A DNA stretch of 64,000 bases. Origin: an uncultured Blautia sp. (GTDB lineage: Bacteria > Bacillota > Clostridia > Lachnospirales > Lachnospiraceae). The notes under the pieces were generated by a model. The model had not been told where the DNA came from. It did no database searches and was given only the letters and a program-made list of their open reading frames with translations. The position numbers were made by a program, and so were the translations under genes. The stretch spans positions 1 to 64,000 of the forward strand of contig CALCDJ010000048.1 of NCBI GenBank assembly GCA_937900135.1, given 5' to 3'. How positions within the stretch are numbered: position 1 is the first letter of the stretch; every line of letters starts with the position of its first letter. Of this stretch, positions 7,042 through 16,033 are shown piece by piece.

Positions 7042-8267
7042 AACAGTTTTTGACCGTACTGAAATTTGAGCTGAACAATTACTTTAAGAACAAAAGTTTT
7101 GTGATTACCACACTTGTCCTGGTTCTTTTGATCGTGGGTGTGATCGTGGTGCCTACTTTGATTCCTGGTCTTCTGGGGCCAAAGGAATCGGACAATGGTG
7201 CAGAAACCGCAGAGGAATTAGAGAATCTTGGAATCTTTGTGAACACAGAGGAAGTGGAGGATGTGGAAAGTCTTCTGTCTTATCTTCCTGCACAGTGGAA
7301 AACTTATGAGAAGGAAACGGAATTGAAGCAGGCTGTGGAAAAAGAAGAGATTGAAGCCGGATTTATTTTGAATGGAGCAGGAGAAGCTACCTATGTGGTA
7401 AATAACCTTTCTGTATCGGATTATTTGTCTGACGCATTTGAACAGGCTATGGCGCGGTATCAGAAGGAACAGTATCTCGCATCCTTTGGGATGACTCCGG
7501 AAGAGATCCAAAAGGCGGAAACCACTGGTGTAGTTTTGGATACGGAAATCCTGGGCAAAAACAGTGTGCGGAATTATGGCTATACCTATGCGCTGGTGTT
7601 TATTGTATACTTCCTGATCCTGTTTTATGGACAGATGATCGCGGTGTCAGTTACCACGGAAAAAAGCAATCGTGCCATTGAAATTCTGGTAACCAGCGTG
7701 AATCCCAACAGCCTGATTTTTGGAAAGGTACTGGCAGGCGCCATTGCAGGAATTTTGCAGACCGTACTGATTCTTGGTACCGGATTTGTTACATATGGTG
7801 CTTTTTCGGATGCCTGGGGCGGTATGCTGGACTTCCTCTTTGATGTACCCTCGAAGGTGCTTCTTGCCTATGTGGTATTTGGAACTCTGAGTTATCTTTT
7901 ATATGCATTTATTTTTGGAACCCTGGGAGCCATGGTATCCAAAACAGAGGATATCAGTAAGAGTTCAACTCTTGTGACACTGATTTATGTGGCTTCCTTC
8001 CTGATTGCCATGGTGGGACTTTCCAACAGTGACACCCTTCTTATGAAGGTGGCATCCTTTGTTCCCTTTACCTCAGGAAATGCTATGTTTATCCGGATTT
8101 CCATGGGAAATGTGGCATTCTGGGAAATTGCGCTGTCCCTGGCGCTTCTTCTGGGAAGCTGTTGGATTACAGGAGTTCTGGCAGCTAAGCTGTTCCGGTT
8201 TGGAACCCTTCATTATGGAAATCCGTTGAAACTTACGAAAGCCCTGAAAAGTATCCGGAATTCCTGA
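7038..8267 (+). CDS. ABC-2 type permease, NatB-like
   Basis: The 409-residue membrane subunit partners the upstream ATPase. It has one N-terminal membrane segment (about residues 18-45), an outside domain of about 130 residues rich in Glu, then five or six membrane segments from residue 180 to 395. This is the topology of NatB/YhaP-type ABC-2 permeases. It begins within the stop of the ATPase gene (ATGA) and is the last gene of the cassette. No cargo gene is visible nearby. Confidence 0.85.
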   Translation: MKQFLTVLKFELNNYFKNKSFVITTLVLVLLIVGVIVVPTLIPGLLGPKESDNGAETAEELENLGIFVNTEEVEDVESLLSYLPAQWKTYEKETELKQAVEKEEIEAGFILNGAGEATYVVNNLSVSDYLSDAFEQAMARYQKEQYLASFGMTPEEIQKAETTGVVLDTEILGKNSVRNYGYTYALVFIVYFLILFYGQMIAVSVTTEKSNRAIEILVTSVNPNSLIFGKVLAGAIAGILQTVLILGTGFVTYGAFSDAWGGMLDFLFDVPSKVLLAYVVFGTLSYLLYAFIFGTLGAMVSKTEDISKSSTLVTLIYVASFLIAMVGLSNSDTLLMKVASFVPFTSGNAMFIRISMGNVAFWEIALSLALLLGSCWITGVLAAKLFRFGTLHYGNPLKLTKALKSIRNS

Positions 8268-8289
8268 GTGTGAAAAAGATGAGGAGACT

Positions 8290-8319
8290 TTGCATAATAA
8301 GAAAAAAACAGAATATAAT
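8290..8319 (+). promoter_or_regulatory. Promoter upstream of the YdcZ-like gene
   Basis: TTGCAT (8290-8295), 18 bp, then a perfect TATAAT (8314-8319), placed in the gap after the ABC permease. The transcript would start about 7 nt before the hairpin at 8333-8364. Confidence 0.5.
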
Positions 8320-8332
8320 AATCGGAAAAGAC

Positions 8333-8364
8333 AAAAGAGGTGCTGCAAATGCAGTACCTCTTTT
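8333..8364 (+). terminator. Hairpin: ABC cassette terminator or leader attenuator
   Basis: AAAAGAGGTGCTGC (8333-8346) pairs with GCAGTACCTCTTTT (8351-8364), 14 bp with one G-U, around the tetraloop AAAT. The right arm ends in TCTTTT. It can end transcripts of the ABC genes. It also forms the very 5' end of any transcript from the 8290 promoter and lies 10 nt before the ribosome site of the next gene, so an attenuator role is possible. Confidence 0.65.
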
Positions 8365-8386
8365 GGGCAGAATGGGAGGTTTTCTT

Positions 8387-8824
8387 ATGTGGGGAATTTT
8401 GATCGCCCTGTTGTCCGGGGCATTGATGAGCGTACAGGGGGTGTTTAATACGGAGGTGACCAAACAGACCAGTTTGTGGGTGTCCACCGGATGGGTGCAG
8501 CTGTCGGCATTTCTGGTGTGTGTGGCGGCCTGGCTGTTTACCGGGAGGGAGAGCGTTGGGGCTCTTTGGCAGGTGGAAAACAAATACACCCTCTTGGGAG
8601 GCGTGATCGGGGCTTTTATTACAGTTACCGTTATTAAGAGTATGGGGAGTCTGGGACCTGCCAAGGCAGCTATGCTTATTGTGATTTCCCAGCTTGCTGT
8701 GGCATATCTCATTGAACTGTTTGGCCTGTTTGGTGTGGACCGTCAGCCGTTTTCCTGGAGAAAGATTCTGGGAATGGGGGTTGCCATTGTAGGGATTGTA
8801 CTTTTTAAGCTTCCCGGAAAATAG
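8387..8824 (+). CDS. DMT-superfamily transporter, YdcZ/DUF606 type
   Basis: The 145-residue hydrophobic protein has five predicted membrane segments and lacks soluble domains, matching the short DUF606 (YdcZ) branch of the drug/metabolite transporters. These proteins often work as pairs, but no partner is seen here. ATG 8387 is chosen because GGGAGG (8374-8379) lies 7 nt upstream. An open frame continues upstream but runs through the hairpin. The substrate is unknown. Confidence 0.75.
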   Translation: MWGILIALLSGALMSVQGVFNTEVTKQTSLWVSTGWVQLSAFLVCVAAWLFTGRESVGALWQVENKYTLLGGVIGAFITVTVIKSMGSLGPAKAAMLIVISQLAVAYLIELFGLFGVDRQPFSWRKILGMGVAIVGIVLFKLPGK

Positions 8825-8842
8825 GAAAGATAAAGTTACCTA

Positions 8843-8871
8843 TTGTAAAATAGGGTGGAATTGGTTAAAAT
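8843..8871 (+). promoter_or_regulatory. Promoter of the comEA-like gene
   Basis: TTGTAA (8843-8848), 17 bp, TAAAAT (8866-8871). It lies in the 113-bp gap before the comEA-like gene and fits sigma-A spacing. Confidence 0.45.
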
Positions 8872-8937
8872 AAGAGATGGTTAAGTATGAAAATGGGGAG
8901 CCTTATGCCAAAATCAGGGCAAGGAAGGAACCCGTTT

Positions 8938-9618
8938 ATGAACAGAGGAAACAAAGAGAAAAACAGAGGATTTTTTCTGGCGTCTTTTGTTGCCTGTTTG
9001 GGGATTTTGTCTGCCGGCTGTGGAAGCCGGGATGCAGAATTCATAAGAACAGAGACTCATCTGGAGGCTCAGGAGCCAGAAGAAAACCGTGAATTTCAGC
9101 AGGAAACAGATCAGAAGGACAAAAAAACGGAGGGAGTTACAAAGACAGTATCTCCTTCACCTGACGAGCCGGCTGAGATATACGTGGATGTATGCGGAGC
9201 GGTGGCCAGGCCAGGAGTTTATCGACTGGAGGCAGAAAGCCGTGTCTTTCAGGCAATCGAAAAGGCCGGAGGTCTTCTGCCCCAGGCGGCAGGAACTTAT
9301 GTCAATCAGGCCCAGAGCCTGGGAGATGGACAGCAGGTATACATCCCTACAAAGGAAGAAGTGAAGGAACAGCCTTCTCCCATGGAGAGTACGAAGGAAG
9401 AGGGCGCCGAAGTACAGGAAGAAGATGCCAGGGTGAACCTGAATACTGCAGATGCAGAAGCGCTTATGACTCTCACCGGAATCGGACAGTCCAAGGCAGA
9501 GGCAATTCTTGCCTGGCGGGAGGAAAACGGCGGCTTTTCCAGTATTGAGGAGATCCTGAATGTACCGGGGATTAAGGAAGGCACCTTTCAGAAGATAAAA
9601 GATAACATAGAGGTTTAA
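8938..9618 (+). CDS. comEA: ComEA-like DNA-binding lipoprotein
   Basis: ComEA is the surface DNA receptor of natural transformation. From ATG 8938 the 226-residue protein has a charged start, a hydrophobic stretch and the lipobox LSAGC near residue 28. A Glu/Gln-rich linker follows, then an SLBB-type domain (VDVCGAVARPGVYRL) and a C-terminal double helix-hairpin-helix (INTADAEALMTLTGIG-like; here NLNTADAEALMTLTGIG). Known ComEA proteins are usually held by a transmembrane helix, so the lipoprotein form is notable. AGGAAGG at 8922-8928 supports this start; ATG 8905 and 8887 are in frame but spoil the signal peptide. Confidence 0.85.
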   Translation: MNRGNKEKNRGFFLASFVACLGILSAGCGSRDAEFIRTETHLEAQEPEENREFQQETDQKDKKTEGVTKTVSPSPDEPAEIYVDVCGAVARPGVYRLEAESRVFQAIEKAGGLLPQAAGTYVNQAQSLGDGQQVYIPTKEEVKEQPSPMESTKEEGAEVQEEDARVNLNTADAEALMTLTGIGQSKAEAILAWREENGGFSSIEEILNVPGIKEGTFQKIKDNIEV

Positions 9619-9634
9619 GATAAGGAGAACAGAA

Positions 9635-10324
9635 ATGAGCAGGAAAGTATTGGTAGTAGACGATGAAAAGCTGATCGTAAAGGGAATCCGTTTCAGCCTG
9701 GAACAGGAAGGCATGGAAGTAGACTGCGCTTACGATGGTGAAGAAGCAGTGGAGAAAGCCAAAGAAACGAAATACGATATCATTCTTCTGGATCTGATGC
9801 TTCCAAAGATGGATGGACTGGAGGTATGCCAGCAGATCAGAGAATTTTCTAATGTGCCCATCATTATGCTTACAGCGAAGGGCGAGGATATGGATAAGAT
9901 TCTGGGACTGGAATATGGCGCAGATGATTATATTACCAAGCCGTTTAATATCCTTGAGGTGAAGGCGCGGATCAAGGCGATTATGAGAAGAGCAGGAAGC
10001 GCACAGGAAGAAAAGGAAAAGGCCAAAAATATCCAGGTGGGAGATCTGAAAATGGACTGTGAGGGCCGTCGTGTGTTCATCGCAGGAAAAGAGATTAATT
10101 TAACGGCCAAGGAGTTTGACGTACTGGAGCTTCTGGTGTTTAATCCCAATAAGGTCTACAGCCGGGAAAATCTGCTGAACATTGTGTGGGGTTACGAGTA
10201 TCCGGGAGATGTAAGAACTGTGGATGTACATATCCGTCGTCTCCGTGAAAAAATTGAGGCAAATCCCAGTGAGCCGAAATATGTACACACCAAGTGGGGT
10301 GTAGGCTATTATTTTCAGGCATAA
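9635..10324 (+). CDS. OmpR/PhoB-family response regulator (WalR-like)
   Basis: The 229-residue regulator has a receiver domain with acidic residues DD at 9-10, the phosphoacceptor Asp53 and Lys102 in TKPF, then a winged-helix DNA-binding domain from about residue 130 (YSRENLLNIVWGYEY, DVHIRRLREKIE). The ribosome site is AAGGAG. It lies 3 nt before the histidine kinase gene, so they form a pair. Sequence resembles WalR/PhoP-type regulators of wall metabolism in Firmicutes, but the usual walHIJ partners are absent, so I do not give a symbol. Confidence 0.85.
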   Translation: MSRKVLVVDDEKLIVKGIRFSLEQEGMEVDCAYDGEEAVEKAKETKYDIILLDLMLPKMDGLEVCQQIREFSNVPIIMLTAKGEDMDKILGLEYGADDYITKPFNILEVKARIKAIMRRAGSAQEEKEKAKNIQVGDLKMDCEGRRVFIAGKEINLTAKEFDVLELLVFNPNKVYSRENLLNIVWGYEYPGDVRTVDVHIRRLREKIEANPSEPKYVHTKWGVGYYFQA

Positions 10325-10327
10325 CCA

Positions 10328-11749
10328 ATGAAGAAGAAAACCAGATTTTTTAAAAGCCTGCGTTTTCGTATCCTGATCATTCTGATTATTCTGGGAATCC
10401 TGCCAAGTGTTATTGTGATGAACCTGGTAATTCAAAATTACAGGGATCAGGCCGTCGAGTGCTATGTGGAAAAAGTAAGACGGCAGAGTGACATGTTGTG
10501 CAGCCTGTTAATTAAAGAGAATTATCTCAATGACTCCAGCTCGCAGATTGTGAACAGCAAGCTGGAGTTGTTGTCTAATCTTTACAGCGGAAGAATCCTT
10601 CTTCTGGACAGGGACTTTAAGATTGTGAAGGATACTTATGGAGCAGAAGAGGGAAAGACCCTGGTATGTCAGGAAGCCATTCAGTGTTTTATGGGACAGG
10701 AGGCTGTCAGTTATGAAAAAGAGAGCGGCCTTTTTAAAATGGCAGTGCCTGTGCAGAGCCCGGATGTGAAACAGCTTCAGGGCGTGATGCTGATGTACAT
10801 GGATTCCGGCTCAATGAAAGAAATTACGGATGCTGTGGAGCAGAAGGAGCTTCTGATCATAGGAATTATTATCGTCCTGTCAGTATTTGTGGCGTATCTT
10901 TTGTCCACCATTCTGGTGAAGCCTTTTGCAAGAGTCACCAAATCCATTGAAGATCTCACAGATGGATTCCAAAATGAAGAGATTTCCGTACCTGATTATA
11001 CAGAGACAGAGCTGATTACCGATGCCTTTAATAAGATGTTGTCCAGAATGAAGGTTCTGGATGAATCCAGACAGGAATTTGTATCCAATGTGTCCCATGA
11101 ACTGAAAACGCCTATGACTTCCATGAAGGTGCTTGCAGATTCTCTGGTGGGACAATCTGGTGTTCCTGAGGAATTATATCAGGAGTTTATGCGGGACATT
11201 ACCGCAGAGATTGACCGGGAAAACAAGATTATTACGGATCTTCTTTCCCTTGTAAAAATGGATAAAAAGGCGGCAGATGTGACCATTGCCCATATGGACA
11301 TCAACCGGCTTCTGGAAGATATCCTGAAAAGACTTCGTCCCATTGCAGACAAGCGAAACATTGATTTGATCCTGGATTGTTTCCGACCGGTGGAGGCAGA
11401 TGTGGACGAGGTGAAATTTACGCTGGCAATCACCAACCTTGTGGAAAACGGGATCAAATATAATGTGGATGACGGATGGGTACGGGTTTCACTGGATGCG
11501 GACCACAAGTATTTTTACGTTACCGTGGCAGACTCCGGTATGGGAATCCCACAGGAGTCCCTGGAAATGATCTTTGAGCGATTCTATCGTGTGGACAAAT
11601 CCCATTCCAGGGAAATCAACGGAACCGGTCTTGGTCTTGCAATTACCAGAAGCTCCATTGCCATGCATCATGGAGCCATCAAGGTATTCAGTAAGGAAGG
11701 AGAAGGAACCACCTTCTCTGTTCGGATTCCTTTGTCATATATTCCGTAG
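10328..11749 (+). CDS. Sensor histidine kinase
   Basis: The 473-residue membrane kinase has a first membrane segment (about residues 14-34), an outside sensing domain of about 140 residues, a second membrane segment (about 177-198) and a HAMP linker. The dimerization domain carries His257 in SHELKTP, and the ATPase domain has the N box (NLVENGIKY), DSGMGIP and GTGLGLAI. It should phosphorylate the upstream regulator. Its position beside GerMN and comEC genes hints at a link with envelope functions; the signal is unknown. Confidence 0.86.
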   Translation: MKKKTRFFKSLRFRILIILIILGILPSVIVMNLVIQNYRDQAVECYVEKVRRQSDMLCSLLIKENYLNDSSSQIVNSKLELLSNLYSGRILLLDRDFKIVKDTYGAEEGKTLVCQEAIQCFMGQEAVSYEKESGLFKMAVPVQSPDVKQLQGVMLMYMDSGSMKEITDAVEQKELLIIGIIIVLSVFVAYLLSTILVKPFARVTKSIEDLTDGFQNEEISVPDYTETELITDAFNKMLSRMKVLDESRQEFVSNVSHELKTPMTSMKVLADSLVGQSGVPEELYQEFMRDITAEIDRENKIITDLLSLVKMDKKAADVTIAHMDINRLLEDILKRLRPIADKRNIDLILDCFRPVEADVDEVKFTLAITNLVENGIKYNVDDGWVRVSLDADHKYFYVTVADSGMGIPQESLEMIFERFYRVDKSHSREINGTGLGLAITRSSIAMHHGAIKVFSKEGEGTTFSVRIPLSYIP

Positions 11750-11759
11750 GAGGTGCCAG

Positions 11760-12713
11760 GTGAAGAAAGTATTGACGGTTCTTGCGCTGTCTCTGATGCT
11801 GGGCATTCTTGTATCCGGATGCCGGATTGAGACAGATGGAAGTCAGAATCAGGAACAAAAATACAAATATTATTTTTATTATCTGAACCCGGGTGAGACG
11901 AAGCTGAAAAGAGAACCCTATGTACCGGAGAGCGAAGATTCCAGCCGGATTCTGGAAGATCTGATGCGGCGCATTGCTAATAAGGGCCTGGAGGGAAACA
12001 AGGCCAATCTTCTTCCAAAGGATGTGGAAATCAATACCTATGATCCGGGAGATAACGGGGTACTTACCATTGACTTTAACAGAGCTTACGAGAAAATGAG
12101 CCGGGCAAGAGAGGTGCTGGTACGGGCAGGTGTGGTAAAGGCATTTACCCAGATTACCGGAATCGAAGCAGTACGTTTTACCATAAACGGCAGCCCCCTT
12201 CTGGATTCCAGAGGGGCTGAAGTGGGAGAAATGTCTGCCGGAGATTTTGTGGAGGATGAAGGCACAGATATGGATGCCTATCGATACGCTTTCTTTTCCC
12301 TGTATTTCACAGACAAGGAAGGCAAAAATCTCAAAAAAGAAACCAGAAGCCTCTATTACCGCAGAAATATACCAAAGGAACAGGTGATTCTGGAGCAGCT
12401 AGCCAAAGGTCCCATGGAAAAAGGGAATTATCCTACCATATCCGGAAATACTTCTGTGCGAAGTGTAACCATTGCAGATGAAACCTGTTATCTGGATCTG
12501 GACAGAAATTTCCTGGATTATCTGCCGGAGGTTTCTGTGGAAACAGCTGTTTATTCTGTGGTAAACACAGTTTTATCGGTATGCGATGCAAAAAGAGTGC
12601 AGATTTCCGTTGACGGACAGAGCAATCTGCTGTTTGGAGAAAGCGTGGATCTGTACCAGTTTTTTGAAAAAAATGACAGCCTTGTGCTTCCGGAAGGGGA
12701 AGCCGGGGAGTAA
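11760..12713 (+). CDS. Lipoprotein with two GerMN domains
   Basis: A 317-residue secreted lipoprotein starting at GTG 11760, 6 nt after AGGAGG. It has a signal peptide with lipobox LVSGC (Cys22). Two GerMN domains follow, roughly residues 55-155 and 195-295, recognizable from the VLTIDFN/CYLDLDR strands and the helix before FTINGSP/ISVDGQ. GerM in Bacillus is a sporulation and germination lipoprotein with the same two-domain plan, held at the forespore. Here the gene follows a two-component system, so it may be an accessory envelope protein of that system. Confidence 0.8.
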   Translation: MKKVLTVLALSLMLGILVSGCRIETDGSQNQEQKYKYYFYYLNPGETKLKREPYVPESEDSSRILEDLMRRIANKGLEGNKANLLPKDVEINTYDPGDNGVLTIDFNRAYEKMSRAREVLVRAGVVKAFTQITGIEAVRFTINGSPLLDSRGAEVGEMSAGDFVEDEGTDMDAYRYAFFSLYFTDKEGKNLKKETRSLYYRRNIPKEQVILEQLAKGPMEKGNYPTISGNTSVRSVTIADETCYLDLDRNFLDYLPEVSVETAVYSVVNTVLSVCDAKRVQISVDGQSNLLFGESVDLYQFFEKNDSLVLPEGEAGE

Positions 12714-12722
12714 GGAGCGGTT

Positions 12723-14921
12723 ATGGGAAAAAGACCGGTGTGTCTTTTGTGCCTGCTTCTGATGGCTGCCATGTGTTTCTGCCACTTTCTGGGGATTCCT
12801 CTTCTGGGAGGAAATCCCCTTCCCGGGAAAGTGCAGGAATGGATCTTGGCCCATCCGGATGCAATGATCTTCGGGGAGGTCCAAAGGTGCACAGACACAG
12901 AAATTTCCCAGTCTATCTATCTGAAAAATGCTTATCTGATTCATCAGTCTGAAAAAATTTCCATTGAAAACATACGAGTATTTACAAAAGAAAAACAAAA
13001 AGTGCCAGTTGGTACGGTTCTTTGGGTGGCCGGAAAACTGGAACCAGTACAGGAACCCAGAAATCCGGGAGAGTTTCACAGTCCCCGGTATTATGCCTGC
13101 GACCATATCTGGTATTTTCTGAAGGAGGGAGTAATCCAAAAGAAATCACGAACTTACTGGAAGCTGGGAGAACAGCTTGCTGTTTTTCGGGAAAGAATGT
13201 CCGCCCTTCTGACAGAAGGGGCAAAAGAAGGGGCGCCAGTGTTCCAGGCCATGGTTCTGGGGGACCGCTCCCAGCTTCCGGAGGAAACAAAGGATCAGTA
13301 TCAAATGGGAGGAATTGTACATATTCTGGCCATTTCCGGCCTCCACATCAGTCTTCTTGGAATGGGGCTCTTCCAGCTTCTGAACAAAACCGGAATGGGA
13401 CTTGTACCGGCGGGGCTTTTGTCCCTGATCCTTCTTTTTCTGTATGGGATGATGACAGGAGGAAGCGTATCTGCCATGCGGGCTGTAACCATGTTTCTCC
13501 TTTCGGTGGGAGCAAGGCTTTTGGGACGGTGTTACGATATGGTAACGGCTCTGGCTCTTTCTGCCATATTCCTGCTTTTGGACGCGCCAGCCAATCTCTT
13601 GGGCAGCAGCTTCTGGCTGTCTTTTGGAGCAGTTCTGGGGATTGGGGTAATCTCACCAATATTCCTGGAGATTTTGGGCGGAAAGGGAAAAGTGACAAGA
13701 GGGCTGGTCAATTCCCTTGGGGTACAGCTGGTGACATTGCCGGCAGTGCTTTATTCCTATGGAGAGATTTCTGTTGCAGGGATTTTTCTGAATCTGTTTG
13801 TGCTTCCCACGGTGGGCGTGGTGTTGTTAAGCGGCGTATGCGGCTGTCTTCTGGGATTGGTTTTTCCGGGGGTGGCAGCTCTGGCCTTTTTGCCGGGACG
13901 GGCTCTTTTGTGGATATATCAGTTTCTCTGCGTTTTGGCCGGAAAATTTTCTTTTTGTACCTGGGTAGCAGGACAGCCGGCATTGTGGCAAATGGCAGGG
14001 TATCTGCTTTTCCTGGGGGCTGCTTTGTGGATGGGAAAAAGGGGAACGCGTTATGGAAAGGTATTTTTTGTGACGCTGCTGATAACAGGGATTCTGGTCA
14101 TTGGTTTTCGCCCTGGGGGAATCTTTTCCATCACTTGTCTGGACGTGGGACAGGGGGATGGAATTGTAATGGAAACACCGGGACGTCATCACCTGCTGAT
14201 TGACGGAGGGAGTTCCAACAAGTCAAAACTTTGCCGATATCAGCTTCTTCCCTATCTAAAAAGCCAGGGAATCCGTTGTCTGGATGGGGTTTTTATCTCC
14301 CATACCGATGAAGATCACATCAGTGGGGTGAGAGAATTGCTCCATCAGATAGAAAATGGACTGACCGCAATAGAAATAAAGCTTTTGGTGCTTCCGGAAC
14401 TGAAGGAGAAGCCCAAGGCTTATCAAGAGCTGGAACAGCTGGCAAAAAATGCAGGAGTTCCGGTGGAGACAGCAGTCAGGGGTGACAGTTTCCTTCTGGA
14501 TGGGGTAAGACTTTTGGTGCTGTCTCCCAAAGAGGGAAGTCCAGGCAAGGATGTAAATGAAGAGGCAATGGTATTTCTGGCAGAGTATCAGGATTTTTCC
14601 GGACTGTTTACCGGAGACATAGGAGAAGAAACGGAGAAGGAGCTTTTACCGTTTTTAGAAAACGTGGATTTTCTTAAAGTGGGTCATCATGGTTCCGGTT
14701 ATTCTTCCTGCGAGGAATTTCTGGAGCGGATAGCACCGGATCTGGCTGTGATCTCCTGTTCAGTCAGTAATCGATACGGACACCCCTCCAAAGAAACGGT
14801 GGAACGTCTGAAAGCGGCTGGCGCCCAGGTAGAATTTACCATGAAAAACGGAGCAATCTGTATCAAGGTCCAAAACGGCGGTATGAAGGTGGAGCGGTTT
14901 CTTACAGAAACACAGTTATGA
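12723..14921 (+). CDS. comEC: ComEC/Rec2 DNA-uptake channel
   Basis: ComEC carries single-stranded DNA across the membrane in transformation. The 732-residue protein has an N-terminal membrane segment and DUF4131-like outside region. The competence core of about ten membrane segments (residues ~160-460) includes ILAISGLHISLLGMG. A C-terminal metallo-beta-lactamase-like domain has LDVGQGDG and HTDEDHISG. With comEA upstream and comF at 30473, several transformation genes are present. Whether the cell is competent cannot be told. Start ATG 12723 follows TAAGGAG. Confidence 0.92.
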   Translation: MGKRPVCLLCLLLMAAMCFCHFLGIPLLGGNPLPGKVQEWILAHPDAMIFGEVQRCTDTEISQSIYLKNAYLIHQSEKISIENIRVFTKEKQKVPVGTVLWVAGKLEPVQEPRNPGEFHSPRYYACDHIWYFLKEGVIQKKSRTYWKLGEQLAVFRERMSALLTEGAKEGAPVFQAMVLGDRSQLPEETKDQYQMGGIVHILAISGLHISLLGMGLFQLLNKTGMGLVPAGLLSLILLFLYGMMTGGSVSAMRAVTMFLLSVGARLLGRCYDMVTALALSAIFLLLDAPANLLGSSFWLSFGAVLGIGVISPIFLEILGGKGKVTRGLVNSLGVQLVTLPAVLYSYGEISVAGIFLNLFVLPTVGVVLLSGVCGCLLGLVFPGVAALAFLPGRALLWIYQFLCVLAGKFSFCTWVAGQPALWQMAGYLLFLGAALWMGKRGTRYGKVFFVTLLITGILVIGFRPGGIFSITCLDVGQGDGIVMETPGRHHLLIDGGSSNKSKLCRYQLLPYLKSQGIRCLDGVFISHTDEDHISGVRELLHQIENGLTAIEIKLLVLPELKEKPKAYQELEQLAKNAGVPVETAVRGDSFLLDGVRLLVLSPKEGSPGKDVNEEAMVFLAEYQDFSGLFTGDIGEETEKELLPFLENVDFLKVGHHGSGYSSCEEFLERIAPDLAVISCSVSNRYGHPSKETVERLKAAGAQVEFTMKNGAICIKVQNGGMKVERFLTETQL

Positions 14922-14982
14922 CTTTTCTCCGGGAAGATTTTGTGGTATGGTGATAGAAGAAAACGGGACAGGAGTAAGAAAC

Positions 14983-15978
14983 TTGAAAAGTATACAGGAA
15001 GACATCAAAACAGGAAATTATAAACAGGTCTATCTTTTTTGGGGGGAAGAAACCTATTTGAAACAGCAGTATAAACAAAAACTGCTGTCAGCGCTGAATC
15101 CGGAAGGAGATACCATGAATTTCAGCCGCTATGAAGGGAAAGGCATCCAGGTGCGGGAAGTGATCGATCTTTGTGAAACCATGCCCTTTTTTGCAGAGTA
15201 TCGAGTGATTCTTGTGGAAAACTCCGGTTTTTTTAAAAATAAATGTGAAGAACTTGCAGATTATATGAAGGAGCTTCCTGACTATGTGCGCCTTTTGTTT
15301 GTGGAATCGGAGGTAGACAAGCGCAGCCGCATGTATAAGGCTGTAAAAAACTGCGGACGGATTGTTGAATTTGCCAGACAGGATGAAAAATCCCTGATGC
15401 GCTGGGCAGCAGGAATCCTGGGGCGGGAAGGGCGGAAGATTACCCAGCGGGATATGGAGCTTCTTCTCACAAAAACGGGAACCGATATGGGGAATCTTCG
15501 CATGGAACTGGAAAAGCTGATTACCTACACCATGGGAAGAGATGTGGTGACTGCCAAGGATATTGAGGATGTGTGTACCACACAGACGGCCAATAAGATT
15601 TTTGATATGGTGCGTTTTGTTACAGAGAGGAATCAGAAACGGGCGCTGGAGTTGTATTATGACCTTCTGACTCTTCGGGAGCCGCCCATGCGTATCCTGT
15701 TCCTTCTGGCCAAACAATTTCGTCAGCTTCTTCTGACCAAAAAACTTACCGCGGAGGGGAGTTCCGGGCAGGAGCTTTCTTCACGGCTGGGAGTGCCTTC
15801 TTTTGTGGTGCGGAATCTGTCTTCTTGCGCAAGAGCGTATACGGTGGAGGAACTGGAAGGAGCAGTAAAGGATTTTGTGGATGCGGAAGAGGCAGTAAAG
15901 ACCGGACAGCTGGGAGATGTGCTTAGTGTGGAGCTTTTGATCGTAAAATACAGCACAGCCAGAAACAGCGCAAAATAA
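14983..15978 (+). CDS. holA: DNA polymerase III delta subunit
   Basis: HolA is the clamp-loader subunit that opens the sliding clamp. From TTG 14983 the protein is 331 residues, the normal family size, beginning with KSIQEDIKTGNYKQVYLF-like sequence and the GEETYL segment that stands in for a Walker loop. The C-terminal collar domain covers about residues 210-331. AGGAG (14970-14974) lies 8 nt before TTG 14983; the in-frame ATG 14947 lacks a ribosome site. Gene order comEC-holA is common in Firmicutes. Confidence 0.88.
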   Translation: MKSIQEDIKTGNYKQVYLFWGEETYLKQQYKQKLLSALNPEGDTMNFSRYEGKGIQVREVIDLCETMPFFAEYRVILVENSGFFKNKCEELADYMKELPDYVRLLFVESEVDKRSRMYKAVKNCGRIVEFARQDEKSLMRWAAGILGREGRKITQRDMELLLTKTGTDMGNLRMELEKLITYTMGRDVVTAKDIEDVCTTQTANKIFDMVRFVTERNQKRALELYYDLLTLREPPMRILFLLAKQFRQLLLTKKLTAEGSSGQELSSRLGVPSFVVRNLSSCARAYTVEELEGAVKDFVDAEEAVKTGQLGDVLSVELLIVKYSTARNSAK

Positions 15979-16030
15979 AAAAGAGCGGAGCCTTTGATTT
16001 TGGAAAAAACCAAAGGTTTCGCTCTTTCGT
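15979..16030. terminator. Bidirectional terminator between holA and the SNF gene
   Basis: A 17-bp stem (15980-15996 with 16011-16027, including G-U pairs) lies between two convergent genes. On the minus strand it is followed by six T, making a strong end for the symporter gene; on the plus strand the T-tract is broken (TTTCGTTT). Confidence 0.8.
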
Positions 16031-16033
16031 TTG

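Noticed and set aside
13022..14203. 393-codon plus-strand frame inside comEC
   Set aside because: Out-of-frame reading of comEC rich in Gly, Ser and Cys, with no start signals. comEC itself is clear across the region.
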